Assembly (NCBI RefSeq): GCF_947179165.1 | Contig: NC_077239.1 | Coordinates: forward strand, 31,138,134-31,202,133 | Direction: 5' to 3' | Origin: Solanum dulcamara | Lineage: Eukaryota; Streptophyta; Magnoliopsida; Solanales; Solanaceae | Length of the DNA: 64,000 nt | In this document: piece after piece, positions 23,281-34,335 of the stretch | Layout of the letters: each line of letters opens with the position of its first letter | How positions within the stretch are numbered: the stretch's first letter is position 1 | Notes under the pieces: generated by a model | The model's input: only the letters and a program-made list of their open reading frames with translations | Told to the model about the DNA's origin: nothing | The model's database searches: none | Position numbers and translations under genes: made by a program

Positions 23281-24172
23281 ATTCTGAAACTCCTACTCTT
23301 GAGTCAGTTTCAATTGTTAATGAGTTTTCAAAAGTTTTCTTTGATGATCTCCTAGGTATTCCTTCTGAAAGGGAAATAGACTTTGGTATCGATCTCCTCC
23401 CCGATACTCAACCTATCTCTATTTCTCCCTATTGAATGGCTCTGACAAAATTGAAAGAGTTAAAAGATCAGTTGAAGGATTTGCCAGATAAGGGTTTTAT
23501 TAGATAAAGTATCGCTTCACGGGGTGCTCTAGTTCCCTTTGTCAGGAAGAAAAAAGGTTCTATTTTTATGTGTATTGATTATCGGCATTTGAACAAGGTC
23601 AGAATTAAGAATAACTATCTCATCCCAAGGATTGATGACTTATTCGATCAACTTCAAGGAGAAAGCTACTTCTTGAAGATCGATCTTTGATTGGGTTATC
23701 ATCAACTCTGAGTAAGGGAATGTGACATTCTGAAGATGGCCTTTAGAACTCAGTATTGTCACTTTGATTTCTTGGTTATGTCTTTTGGATTAACAAATGC
23801 CCTTATAGCTTTTATGGATTTTATGAACAAGGTATTCAAGAAATACTTGGATATGTTTGCGATTGTCTTCATTGATGATATTTTGATCTACTCTACGAGT
23901 GAGCAAGAGCGTGCCAATCATTTGAGGATTGTGTTGCAAATTCTCAAGGAGCGCTAGTTGTATGCAGAGTTTAGTTATGTGAATTTTAGTTAAGTTCAGT
24001 TGCTTTCCTTGGTCATATTATTTTCAGAGAAGGAACTATGGTTGATCCAAAAAAGACCAAGGCGGTTAAGAATTAACCTAGACCATTGACTCCTTTAGAT
24101 ATTCGAAGTTTCTTAGGCTTAGACGGTTATTATGGATGATTTGTAGAAGGTTTCTCTTCCATTGCATCGCCC
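23281..24172 (+). pseudogene. Element A reverse transcriptase
   Basis: The frame shows the RT entry [70 protein letters not shown] then LGYHQL, then the open segment 23736-23957 with [13 protein letters not shown] and the catalytic FIDDILIYS. In-frame stops lie at about 23434, 23506, 23688, 23710 and 23956. The later part, with RSFLGL and YYGxF, runs in a shifted frame. Unlike element B, this RT is present over its whole length. Confidence 0.87.
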
Positions 24173-24960
24173 TTGAATACCTTGAATCAAAATAAGATGA
24201 AGTTTCAATGGTCTGAGACATGTGAGAAAAGCTTTCAAGAGTTGAAGAATAGGCTTACCTCCACTCTAGTGTTGACTTTACTAGTAGGTTCCAATTGGTT
24301 CATTGTGTGTTGTGATGCTTCACAGGTTGGTCTTAGATGTGTTCTAATGCAAAATTGTAAAGTGATAGCTTATGCTTCAAAGCAATTGAAGGTTCATGAG
24401 AAAAATTACCCAAATCATGAGTTGGAGTCGGCGGTAGTGGTATTTTCTTTGAAGTTATGGAGACACTATCTCTATGGTGTCCATATGGATATTTTCATTG
24501 ATCACAAGAGTTTGCAATATGTGTTCACTCAGAAGGACTCGAACCTTCGACCAAAAGAGATGGCTTAAGTTGTTGAAGAATTATGACATGAGTACGCTAT
24601 ACAATTCGGGTAAGGCAAATGTGGTTGCCGACGCTCTTAGTAGATTGTCCATGAATAGTGTCGCTCATATTGAGGATAAAAGAAAGAGGTAGTGCAAGAT
24701 GTGCATAGATTAGCTTGTTTGAGTGTTTGATTGGTTAATTCTGAGGAGGGTGGTGATATTGTGCAAAATGGTTCTGAATCATCTCTTGTGGAAGATGTAA
24801 AGGTAAAGCAAGATAGTGATTCCATTTTGGTTGAAATGAAAAAGGCAGTTGCTGAAAAAGCCATTAAGGCTTTCTTCCCAGGGGAGATGTTGTTTTGAGA
24901 TATCAAGGCTAATTGTGTATACCGAATGTTGATGGCTTAAAAGATATAATATTGTCTGAA
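24173..24960 (+). pseudogene. Element A RNase H and spacer
   Basis: The open frame 24173-24568 carries [37 protein letters not shown] (catalytic Asp kept), [20 protein letters not shown] (Glu kept) and [19 protein letters not shown] one-base shift near 24555 moves to the frame holding [16 protein letters not shown] and ADALSRLSMNSVAHIE. The rest up to 24960 is the variable spacer before integrase. Confidence 0.87.
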
Positions 24961-25780
24961 GCTCATAGTATGTAGTATTCTATTCATTCCAATTCAACAA
25001 AGATGTATCGAGATTTGAGAAAAGTGTATTGGTGGAATGGCATGAAGAGAGATGTTGTAGAATTCATGGCTAAGTGTCATAATTGTCAACAAGTAAAAGT
25101 TGAGGACCAAAAATTAGGAGGTTTGGCTCAAGATATTGAGATTCCTACTTGGAAGTGGGAAGCCTTGAATATGGACTTTGTTGATGATTTGCCTCACACT
25201 CATAGGCAACATGACTCTATTTGGGTGATTGTTGACCGAATTGACTAAGTCGGATCATGTCCTTCCTATTAAGACTTCATATTCAGTTAAACACTATGCT
25301 AGGTTGTATATCTGAGAGTTGGTTAAGATTCCTGGAGTTCCATTGTCTACCATCTCGGATTGAGGTACTCACTTTACATCTCAATTTTGGAGATCTTTCC
25401 AAAAGGGTCTGGGTACTATAGTGAAGCTTAGTATAGCTTTTCACCTACAGATGGATAGTCAGGCCGAGCGCACCATTCAAAAATTGGAGGATATGTTGAG
25501 AGCATGCATTATAGATTTTAAAGAAAGTTGGAATAATCATTTTCCATTAATAGGGTTTGCTTATAATAACAATATTCATTCTAGAATTGAGATGGCTCCA
25601 TTTGAGGCTTTGTATGGTAGGCGATGTAGATCCCTTATCAGTTGGTTCGAGGTTAGTGAAGTTGCTTTGATAGGAACCGAGTTGGTATTTGAGGTTATGG
25701 AGAAAGTTAGACTCATTAGAGAGAGATTGAAGACAACCCAATACCGACAAAAGTTCCATTCAGATGTGAGGAAAAGGTAA
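24961..25780 (+). pseudogene. Element A integrase
   Basis: It begins with an H2C2 finger whose end reads FMAKCHNCQQVKVEDQK. Then come WKWEALNMDFVDDLPHTH (first Asp), a shifted central part in which the second Asp lies in TISD followed by a stop, and the open frame 25421-25780 with DSQAERTIQKLEDMLRAC (Glu), FAYNNNIHSRIEMAPFE and LYGRRCRSLISWFE. Stops and at least one frameshift near 25245 inactivate it. Confidence 0.88.
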
Positions 25781-26425
25781 CATGAATTTGAGGTTAATTA
25801 TTGGGTTTACTTGAAAATTTTACCCATGAAGGGTGTGATACATTTTGGTAAGAGAGAGAAGCTAATTCCCCGCTATGCTGGCCCATATCAGATTTTGAGG
25901 CAGATTAGTAAGGTCGCTTATGTGTTGGATTTGCCTTCTAACTTGGAATCGGTGCATCTGTTGTTCCATGTGTCTTTGGTTAGAAATTTATTAGTAATCC
26001 TAGATCTATTGTGTCATTGGACAACATTGATGTTAAAGAGAGTCTTTCATATGAAGAGGTCCCAGTTGAGATTTAGACCGGCAAGTTAGAAAGTTGAAAA
26101 ATAAATAAATAGCTTTAATTAAAGAGTTATGGAGAAACCAAGAGATTGAGGGTGATACATGCGAAGCCGAAGCCGATATGACATCTCGATATCCTCATCT
26201 TTTTCCTTCTGTGCCTAGTTGAGGTATTTAGTTTCTTCATGATCCAACTAGCCCAAATCGTGTATTTTAGTTGTTCTCATAGTTTCATATGCATTCATGT
26301 TCATGAAATGAGTTTTAAAGTCATGTTATAGCTTGAGATTAAAGATTTCAAGTTTTATGCATTATCGAGGTGTTTTGGATTCATGTTGGGATTTTATGTT
26401 CCTTTCCTATTCCTTCATGCTAGCT
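25781..26425 (+). pseudogene. Element A chromodomain-like tail and 3' untranslated region
   Basis: The frame 25811-26089 reads [40 protein letters not shown], then [11 protein letters not shown], matching the integrase C-terminus. A shift then gives [13 protein letters not shown] text. From about 26230 the DNA is AT-rich untranslated sequence. The polypurine tract and the usual TTCGAGGA-type motif are missing: the sequence goes from TTCATGCTAGCT straight into LTR base 33. Confidence 0.8.
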
Positions 26426-28691
26426 TGAGGAACAAAAGATGAATCTCTAAATAATTTCATATTTTGGCACCAGGTGATGACCACGAATGTAATCATGGGC
26501 CGTGTTCCTCACCATGCGTCGTGGTGCGCCACAACAGTAATGTTTCATAGACCAAAAACCTATAGGGTTAGGTTTAAGACTAGGACCACAGACTGTGATG
26601 AGCACCACGAGCCATGGTGACCTTCCCTAGAAACCCTCAAAAATTATTTCTAAGGCCAGGACCATGCTCGACCACCATGGGCCATTGTGACTTTCACAGA
26701 CCGTGGTGGGCTCTGTGGTGGTCACCCCCCTACAGGCCTCCTTTCAGGATCCTTACCACGACCCTCACCATGGGCCATGGTGAACTTCACAATCCGTTAT
26801 GATTTCCGTGAAGCGGATCCTCTAGATTTTCCTTTTTACTAAGTTCAAGGCACTGACCACGGACACTACCACGGGCCATGGTGAAGTGGACACTACCACG
26901 GGCCATGGTGAAGTTAATGGACTGTGGTGGGCCCCAATTCTTAGATTTAATATGGGTTATCGTAGTCTTTTTCCTATATTTAATTAATGAATGTGGATGG
27001 TTTTAGGGACTAAATTCCTACCTACTAACTATCCAAAAGTCTTATAACCCTCATATTCTCTCCATTATCCCTAAATTCCAAAACCTTCTCTTTCAACTTT
27101 TCTCTCTAAGGTCTTCTTCTTCCACAAGCAATTCAAGGGTTATTCAAGATCAATCATCATTCTTTTCAATTTAGGGTTTAACAAGGTCAAATTATATGGG
27201 ACTTCATCCATGGGTACCTTTCATCCATGGAATTCCAAAGATTTTTTCTCAATTCTGTTATGATCACTTCAATTAAATTTCCTAATTGTATGATTTTTAT
27301 TGGGTCTTATTAACTATGATATATTTCATTGTTATCAATCTAATTATGTATAATTCACATCATACTGCGTGATTTCAAGTTGAATGTCAATGACCCATAA
27401 TATATGATAGTTTCAAGTATGATTTATGAGATATGATCATGATTTTCAAGTTATATTCTATGAAAGCTTTATACTATGAATTAAAAATGCTTTATGCAAA
27501 GAAGTTACTGAATGATAATTCTATGATATTTCAAGCAAAAGTAAAGATAGGGAAAGTTAAGTCCCTAAAGATGTTTATGATCAAAGATATGTAATGATGG
27601 AAGGCTTACACCCACATTGCATGAGTTATATGAAAGATGAGCTAATACGATGCTTTTACTATGATGATGTTAGATGAGCTATTCTTATTATGTTTTACAA
27701 AGATAGGTTGATAAGTAGTTATTATCTTTCCTTATGGTGTTTATGATAATGTTTTATGAGTTCCATTGAGATATTGACTAAGCACAGAGAGGACTTTTAG
27801 ATGGGGTTCTATCCGGTAATACAGTTAGTTACCCAAGAGAATCCTAGTAGCAACCTTTAGTCCCAAACTACATTGCCCGCATAGGTTTACACATGCCAAT
27901 ATGGTGAAGCTAGTGGATCCATATAGCCCGATTAAAAGTGTTACTTAATGGAGTATGCCCAAGCAAGGTAGCCTCCTCCGTTTGATGCAGGAGTCATCGG
28001 ATTCTATGTAACAGCTCACATGGTATTATATGTCGATTAAAGGTCCTACCCCACATTATTTCAGTTGAGTATGAGTCCTTATAATGATTATGAGATTCTT
28101 TTGATACATTGACCAATGAGATAAATGTTTTAATATTTTCATGAATTTACACATATTTTAAAGATATTGGTCGTGCATCTCATGATTCATATTGATTATG
28201 TCCTATGTTTGTTGTTAATGCATACTCTTATGTACTTAGTTCATTCCATGTACTAATGCATAATTTTTGCCTATATTGTATCATAATGTAGGGATCGAAA
28301 ATCACGTCTATCTTCCTCCCGCTCGTGGCTAGAGTATTGCTATTAGCTTCTTACTGTTGGTGAGTCCTCACAGTTCTAGGACATGAAACTTATTTCTTAC
28401 TTTGGCAGTTTTTTCTTCATCTTATGTTTTCTCTATGGGTGAGCTAAGAGCTTGTCTTATACCCCCCATCGAGTTATTAGAGGCATGTTAGATAGTAGAA
28501 GAGTCTATGTTGTTGTTTCTTATTTCAAGACTTATGTTCTATTTGAGATTTTGCTTCCGTATCATTGATTCTTGTTTATTTGATTCATGTACCTTATGTA
28601 TACTCATGTATGTTATGGTAAGAGGCTAGGTTGGAGTCTTTCAGGATTCTAATCAATGTGTTATGACTAGGTACTAGGTCGGGTGGTGACA
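26426..28691 (+). repeat. 3' LTR of element A, lacking its first 32 bases
   Basis: Alignment with the 5' LTR starts at TGAGGAACAAAAGATG (1256 in the 5' copy), so the LTR start and the polypurine tract were deleted together. It ends GGGTGGTGACA at 28691. It carries a perfect 27-bp tandem duplication (26861-26914) that is single in the 5' LTR near 1697-1725. The same block of CCACGG/CCGTGG-type words is at about 26470-26940. Confidence 0.87.
26861..26914. repeat. 27-bp perfect tandem duplication in the A 3' LTR
   Basis: The unit starts GGACACTACCACGGGCC and is repeated head to tail (26861-26887 and 26888-26914). Only one imperfect copy exists at the matching place in the 5' LTR. Confidence 0.95.
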
Positions 28692-29734
28692 AGGATGAAG
28701 AAGCCAGCCAATTTCATTACGGTTTGAGTGGATTATAATGCTAATCAGTTGACAAAGATCAATGTGAAGGAGATAGTAAGTCTAAATGGGGTGTCGGTTT
28801 CTATCATCTCAGACCATAGTATGTAGTTTACAATAAAGTTCTAAGGGAAATCGCATGAGGAGTTATCACTCTACTCAGTTTCTGCACAACCATTCTTCCA
28901 TAGACTAATAGGTAGTTGAAAGAATAATTCAAGTGTTGGAAAATATTTTGAGGGCATATATAATTGACTTTAGAGGAAATTGATGTAAATTCCTACATTT
29001 TTTTTGAGTTCTCCAATAATGATAGTTACCACTCCATCATTGATATGGCACCGTTCGAGGTACTTTATTGGAGGGGATGTAGATCACCCATAGTGTGGTT
29101 TGAGATTGGAGATGTGAAACCTTTGGGGGTTGATCTGGTGAGGGATGTTTGGGATAAGATAAGGAGTAACCAAGCCAAGCTTCTAGCACCCCAGAGTCGA
29201 TGAAAAGAGTATGCAAATCGCAAAGTGATGGATATGATATTTAGGTAAATATGTTCTCCTAAAGGTGTCACTCACAAAGGTTGTGATGAGATTTGGTAAG
29301 AAAGGTAATTTAGTCCTTACTATATTCATCTATTCGAGATTCTTGATTATGTAAGGCCAGTGGTTTAAAGGTTGGCTCTACCGCCTAGCCTATTTGGAGT
29401 CTATCCAGTGTTCTATATATCCATGTTGAAGAAGTCTCATGGGGATGGAGATTATATCAATAAGTGGGACTCATTTCTGTTTGACAAGGACCTTTACTAT
29501 GAGGAAGATCCAACTATGAGTCTTGAATGTGATGTTCGAAAGCTAAGGACCAAAGCGACTAATTTGGTGAAGGTTCAATGGAAGCATCATCCAGTTAAGG
29601 AGGCTAGTGGGGAAATCGAGAAGGACACGCGAGACAAGTATCCCAGTTATTTGACGATTCATGTACTACTCTATCTTTGCCTTGGCCCACCTTTCCTATT
29701 TGGATCACTCAAGGATAAGTTATATGTAATCTAT
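28692..29734 (+). pseudogene. Element C integrase core continuation and C-terminal tail
   Basis: Directly after element A the integrase resumes: MKKPANFITV, stop, VDYNANQLTKINVKEIVSLN and SVSIISDHSM (second catalytic Asp). Broken text follows around 28900-28960, then NNDSYHSIIDMAPFEVLYW and CRSPIVWFEIGDVKPLG at 29000-29140. The tail 29372-29755 has VYPVFYISMLKKSHGDGDYI, YYEEDPTMSLECDVRKLRTK and VKVQWKHHPVKEASGE, a chromodomain-like C-terminus that is nearly open. Many stops and several frame changes. Confidence 0.84.
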
Positions 29735-30077
29735 TGTAACGACCTATTTCCATAGTTATGGATAAGCCAATAGGGAAGTAATTTGGACAAGAAAACTTTT
29801 GAGTAGTAACTTGCAAAATTTGAGCCTAGGCTAGACTTGGAAGAAATCTAAGTCAAGTGAGGTCTGGGTAATCCAGTAATAGATGGGTAGTTAAATTTTG
29901 AGTTAAATACCTTGAGTTGATAGAGAACACATTAAAGAGCCTTTATGGCTTTACGAAATTGAAATCGAGCAAGTAGAACTTCGATAATGGATCTTGGAAT
30001 GAATGGTTGATTTTAGAACATCATGGTTTAATGGTGTGTGGAAAAATAGGGATTTAGGATGTAAGTTATGAGTTTCT

Positions 30078-32319
30078 TGTAACACCTCGACTTTTTAAAA
30101 TGTCTAGTTAACATGTGTCTTTGTGGTTAAATAAAGAATTATTAAAAAATTAAGATTTTTGTGGCATGTCACATTTTAAGTATTCAAGGTGCGTATCTTA
30201 AGTTTTGAAGTTTAGAGGGATGCAAAATAAAAGTTTGCAAAAATTATCATGACTACCTTTATAAAGATTTCTCTAAACCTTGGGTCAAATGTCATGGAAC
30301 TATTCTCCTAGTCTATAAGGTTTTGTGAGGCCCATGACCTATAAAATTGAAGTTCTACGAGTCTAATTTCAAACGTATTAATTTGTTCATCAATACGACT
30401 TTAGAATAGAGAGATAGATATTCGTGTTTTCATAAGACTGCATAAGAAGGCATGTGAGGTGGGCCCCCTAGGTTGGTTGAGCTTTATGAAAGTGTATATT
30501 CTTCATTTTTTTCTCATTTTTAGTTCATGGAAACCCCAAAAAAAATTACTCCCTCAATCATTCCCATACTGTGATAATCTTATCTTGGATCTTTAACGGA
30601 AACTGCTCTACACCGCGAGCTTGTCACTTTAGCGTAGTTTGCCCTGTAAGTTTTGTGGCATAGTTTGCTGGGTGTTGTGGCAGTGGGGTACAGCCCATAT
30701 AAAGTGTTCTTTATGATATAAAGAGGGTGTATATCAAGGTAAGAACATTCTTTTATTGGCTTATGTCTACTTTAGACCACGGGTAGTAGTTCCCTCGGTG
30801 AAAATCCGTATCTTTTATGGGATAATCATGTCACCTTATGTTTTTACGTACTAATTAATCTATTTCCATATTGTAGTATTACATGGGTGTAGGAAGAGGT
30901 CAATTGACCACTTAAAAGAATCAAAAAAGGTATGTTAAGGCTATTTCCTTGTCCCGACATTTCTTTAACTATAGGAGCTACAAGAAGGTTGTTGTTATTG
31001 TTGTTATATTTTACCCAAGATTGTTCGCTGTTGGATGCCGAGTTGTTGTAATACTCCCTTGTCGAGGTTCATATTTAGTTAGTAGTGACCTTAGTTGGGC
31101 ATGGCTTAGAAGTTGTTCGTATAGGTTATTTATAGCTAAATTGTTCGCCTTCAGCATATTGAATTGTTGTTGTTGCCCTTAGGGCTATTGTGGTTAGATA
31201 TCAGAATGTGATTGTGACTAGGAAGGCTATTAGTTTCCTACAGGGCTATATTGATGCCTGAGAAGGCTATGAGTTGGCTACGGAGCTATGTTGATGCCTG
31301 AAAAAGTTATGTGTTGCCTATGGGGCTGTGTTGTTTTCAAAAGGGCTATGAATTGACTATGAGATTATATGGATGCCTAAAAGGTCTATGTGCTTCCTAT
31401 GGGGCTATACTATTGCCTAAGAGGTCTATGTGACTGCCTACAGAGCGAGAGCACTATCGGTAGGGTATATAGACTGAGTTGGCACCTTCTAGGCTTATGG
31501 CGGCATAGGCAGGTGGTCCTATTTGCTGTTTGTACCCGAGCTTATGAGGGCTTGGTTAGGTTGTTGTTTTTATTATTTTTGATGTTTTTATATTTAGGAC
31601 CACGTCAGTAGACTTATCTTAGTCTTGATTTATTTATCTGATTACTCTCACTATATTATGATACCTGCTCATAGTTTGTCGCCTTTCATACTCAGTACAT
31701 TACTTCGTACTGATCCCCATTGCCTGGGGGCACTAAATTCATGCCTGCAGATCTTGACAAATGATCGGATAAACCTCTTCAGCAGTAGGGTTGACTTCTA
31801 GTGGGTTGGCTAGCCCCTTTCTTCTGGAGCTGCCAGAGTTTGGAGGTTTGTTAGCTTTTGCTGTATATATTCATTTTGGGTAGGTTGGGGACCTGTCCTT
31901 CCAAACTTTACTACCCTTAGAGGATTGAAGACTAGTGTATGGATTGTATATGTACGTTGTGTCCATGTTGGTCTAGTTTGGTGGGTTGCTGAGGTTTTTA
32001 GTTGTTTGATGTATTGTCCTTATATATATACCTACTTTTAGTTTCGGTATAGACATCATGTGGCCTCGACGGCCTAATTAGGACTTGTATGTTAGGTTGC
32101 TATTACTTATATGTACTGTTGGAGTAGATTTTTCTTTTATAGATCTGTTGACAGGGGCCTTGCTGGACAAGGGCTTAATTTTAAGTTGAGATATACTTGT
32201 TTGTTTTATTGATTATGTGTAGTTGACATGCGCTAGTAGCAAGTCATTCAGCAGGGTCAGCTTGGGCCAGAGTTTTGGCATTAGATATCAGTTGTGGCCC
32301 CTTAGGTTGGGGCGTGACA
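30078..32319 (+). mobile_element. Solo gypsy-type LTR D inside the C 3' LTR
   Basis: It begins TGTAACACCTCG and ends GGGCGTGACA. Flanks TTTCT (30073-30077) and TCTCT (32320-32324) form a 5-bp TSD with one mismatch. No internal domain, primer binding site or second LTR is present, so it is probably a product of LTR-LTR recombination. Short open frames inside it (30949-31182, 31390-31611) show no protein motif. It contains a 40-bp minisatellite. Confidence 0.82.
31223..31450. repeat. About 40-bp minisatellite in LTR D
   Basis: Five to six degenerate units resemble AAGGCTATGAGTTGCCTATG followed by GGGCTATGTTGATGCCTGA. Unit length is 39-41 bp. Confidence 0.85.
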
Positions 32320-32948
32320 TCTCTTTTACCATGCAATCCACCACGACGTGAGTATTCCTTCTCCAGTGGGGCTGCCATGTTGGGACAGTCGCAGATTTAA
32401 ATGGGAAAAAGTCCCAAAACCATTTTTATTTCTCCAACTTCATTCCTAAGAGATCAGAAGCGACCTAGGTTATTTTCCTTCAGTTTTCCATTAATTCTCG
32501 TGCTAAAGGTAACTTAATCATTCCCTAACTTGTGAATAGATACCTAGACCTTACAATCTAACGAAATCCTCTTAGGGAAAGGTTTAGGTAAGAAATTAAT
32601 GGTTGGGAAAGCCCTAGTTAGGGAGAGGGGGAGATATTCACAAAAGTGGCCAAGAATTAGGATTTTTATATAATTCAGGTATAGTAGGCCAATGGATCAT
32701 TGATTTCTTGTACTTTCCTGTTTAATTTTAGACCAAGAACATGCCAAGAGACTTTGGAAAAGGATAACTTCAGCTCTTTAGAGTTATCGAGGCTTAATTT
32801 CGAAGTAGGTGATGGTTTATTTCCTATTTGTGTTATATATGCCTGTTAAGTGTCACTGATAGTACTGCATGCATATATGTAACTAGGGAAAATGCAATTA
32901 TCTTGATGAAATGACTAATCTAATCAATTGCATGCAATGAACTTGTTA

Positions 32949-33325
32949 GAGCCCGTTTGGATGGGCTTAAAAAAAGTAACTTTTATGTATGAAGTGCTTT
33001 TAGAATTTTGAAGTGCTGAAAGTTATTTTTATAAATAAGCAGTTGAGTGTTTGGATAAAAGTGCGATGTGAATTTTAGGGTTAAAAGAATGAAAAAATGT
33101 AGTTTGGGAATTTAGTTAAAATATAAGGGATATAAAAGTAATTTCTATGGTCAAAGAAAATGACTTTAAGCACTTTAGAAAAAAAAGTTAGGAATCCTAA
33201 CTTTTCATTTTTGACTGACTTTAAGAACTTTATGGCTTAAAGTCAGCATTAGGCAAACACGTCCAAAAGCTAAAAAGGGGCTTTAAGTTGGTTTTGACCA
33301 ACTTAAAGCCAATCCAAACGGGCTC
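32949..33325. mobile_element. Tourist-like MITE (377 bp) with TTA duplication
   Basis: It starts GAGCCCGTTTGGATGGGCTT, and its other end is the inverted complement (AAGCCAATCCAAACGGGCTC). TTA flanks both sides, as expected for PIF/Harbinger-type elements. Near the right end TTAAGTTGG and CCAACTTAA form a small extra hairpin. It has no coding capacity. The superfamily is inferred from the TSD and TIR only. Confidence 0.75.
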
Positions 33326-33369
33326 TTACTTGATTGTGCAAGCTGTGAACTATTCATTATAATTATGAT

Positions 33370-33505
33370 TTTTGGATTGGGTACCATGCCGATATATATT
33401 GGATCGGATGTCATGTCAAAACATAACTAGATCAGGTATCACCCTGGTACGATTGCATCGGGGGTCATGCCGACATATAATGGATTGAGTACCACGCTGG
33501 TACAA
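33370..33505. repeat. Degenerate minisatellite in the C 3' LTR
   Basis: Units of about 25-30 bp alternate forms such as GGATTGGGTACCATGCCGAT and GGATCGGATGTCATGTC and GAGTACCACGCTGGTAC. About five units can be read. Confidence 0.65.
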
Positions 33506-34187
33506 ACTAACAGTTTGGGTATGGGTCCAATGAGAGGACTATTGTTGACTATTGTATTGAGAATTGACATTGGAAAATTGTATGTTGCTTATGAAATGAT
33601 AATTTATAATGTATGTCTATATATGCGCGTCTTTTGTATGTTGTGGCTACTTGTATATATTTTACTTATTGGACTAGTCGCATGATCCTACTAGTACATC
33701 ATTAATCATGTGTACTGATATTGCATTTTCTCTTTCCTTGTTGAGTACATGACATATTCAAGCGGTTGCTGACAAACCTCACTTAGGAGATCAGTGACTG
33801 CAGGATTCGTGGGTGAGCTAGTTCTTTCAGGCTGCTGTGGATTCTTCTAGGATCTCAGTCCAATCCTTTCGGACTTAGACCTTTCTAACTTATTTTTCTA
33901 TTGTTGTTTTTGGGGTTGCATCCCCTTACTCTTAGACTTGTTACTTAGTACAGTTTTGGTACAATGACTTTCAGGTTCTACGGGGGTTGACTTCTGCATG
34001 TTTGACTATTTTTGATTGTTTGTTAATTCCTAAGTTTATGGGAACTCGGTCTAAAACTTCTATAAAAGCTATGTTTTCACTTTTTAAATATCTATTCTAT
34101 GTTCGGATGTCAGCTGGGGTATATAGTTGGTTCTCCCATTGAAGGATTAGTGTGGGTTCCACTCAAGTTCTGATTTGGATCGTTACA

Positions 34188-34335
34188 ATATCTCTCTCGC
34201 ATGGATCAATAAAGGAAGTTTAACCTTCTTTAAGACAGACATTTGTTAGGTCATATCATAATTTGACTTGCATTTTGAAAATGCTTAAAGAATTGTACAA
34301 TTTACTGATTCAGTAAAACTATCACTCAATTATGT
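34188..34335 (-). other. Flank of element C; possible FAR1 3' remnant
   Basis: Short stretch between the C LTR and LTR F. Read on the minus strand it gives text like FTESVNCTI, which weakly resembles the post-catalytic SESVN region of FAR1/MULE proteins whose earlier parts lie at 35550-39687. The match is short and the frame is broken. Confidence 0.25.

Larger units (their letters stand above)
1224..28691 (+). mobile_element. Ty3/Gypsy element A, inserted in the C integrase
   Basis: Two similar LTRs in direct orientation bound this element: 1224-3515, and 26426-28691 (missing its first 32 bases). The left flank AGGCT (1219-1223) and right flank AGGAT (28692-28696) are a 5-bp TSD with one mismatch. 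A primer binding site follows the 5' LTR. Gag starts near 3730 and is interrupted at 4081 by element B. It resumes at 22021 and runs into protease, RT, RNase H, integrase and a chromodomain-like tail. Without B the element is about 9.5 kb. Stops, frameshifts and catalytic losses make it inactive. Confidence 0.88.
1..34187 (+). mobile_element. Ty3/Gypsy element C, outermost host of the nest, 5' part outside the window
   Basis: The plus-strand pol of this element enters the window inside reverse transcriptase. It stops in the integrase core at 1223, resumes at 28692 and reaches its 3' LTR at 29735-34187. Removing element A (1224-28691) and one TSD copy rejoins the integrase reading frame in the middle of its conserved Asp-Arg-Leu region. 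The domain order RT, RNase H, integrase is that of Ty3/Gypsy. It is the oldest element of the nest, because everything else lies inside it. It is non-functional: in-frame stops occur throughout and no 5' LTR is visible. Clade within Gypsy is uncertain. Confidence 0.85.
29735..34187 (+). repeat. 3' LTR of element C, interrupted by solo LTR D and a MITE
   Basis: It starts TGTAACGA and ends TCGTTACA, a perfect 8-bp terminal inverted repeat. It follows the end of pol. Without the insertions D (30078-32319) and the MITE (32949-33325) it is about 1.8 kb. A degenerate minisatellite lies at about 33370-33505. The 3' flank starts ATATC. No polypurine tract better than AAGGATAAG is seen upstream. Confidence 0.78.

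Noticed and set aside
31223..31450. CRISPR-like array
   Set aside because: Units are contiguous and degenerate, with no unique spacers, in plant LTR sequence.
30949..31611. Two plus-strand open frames in LTR D
   Set aside because: They fall in LTR sequence, one of them overlapping a minisatellite; Cys/Leu-rich by composition only.
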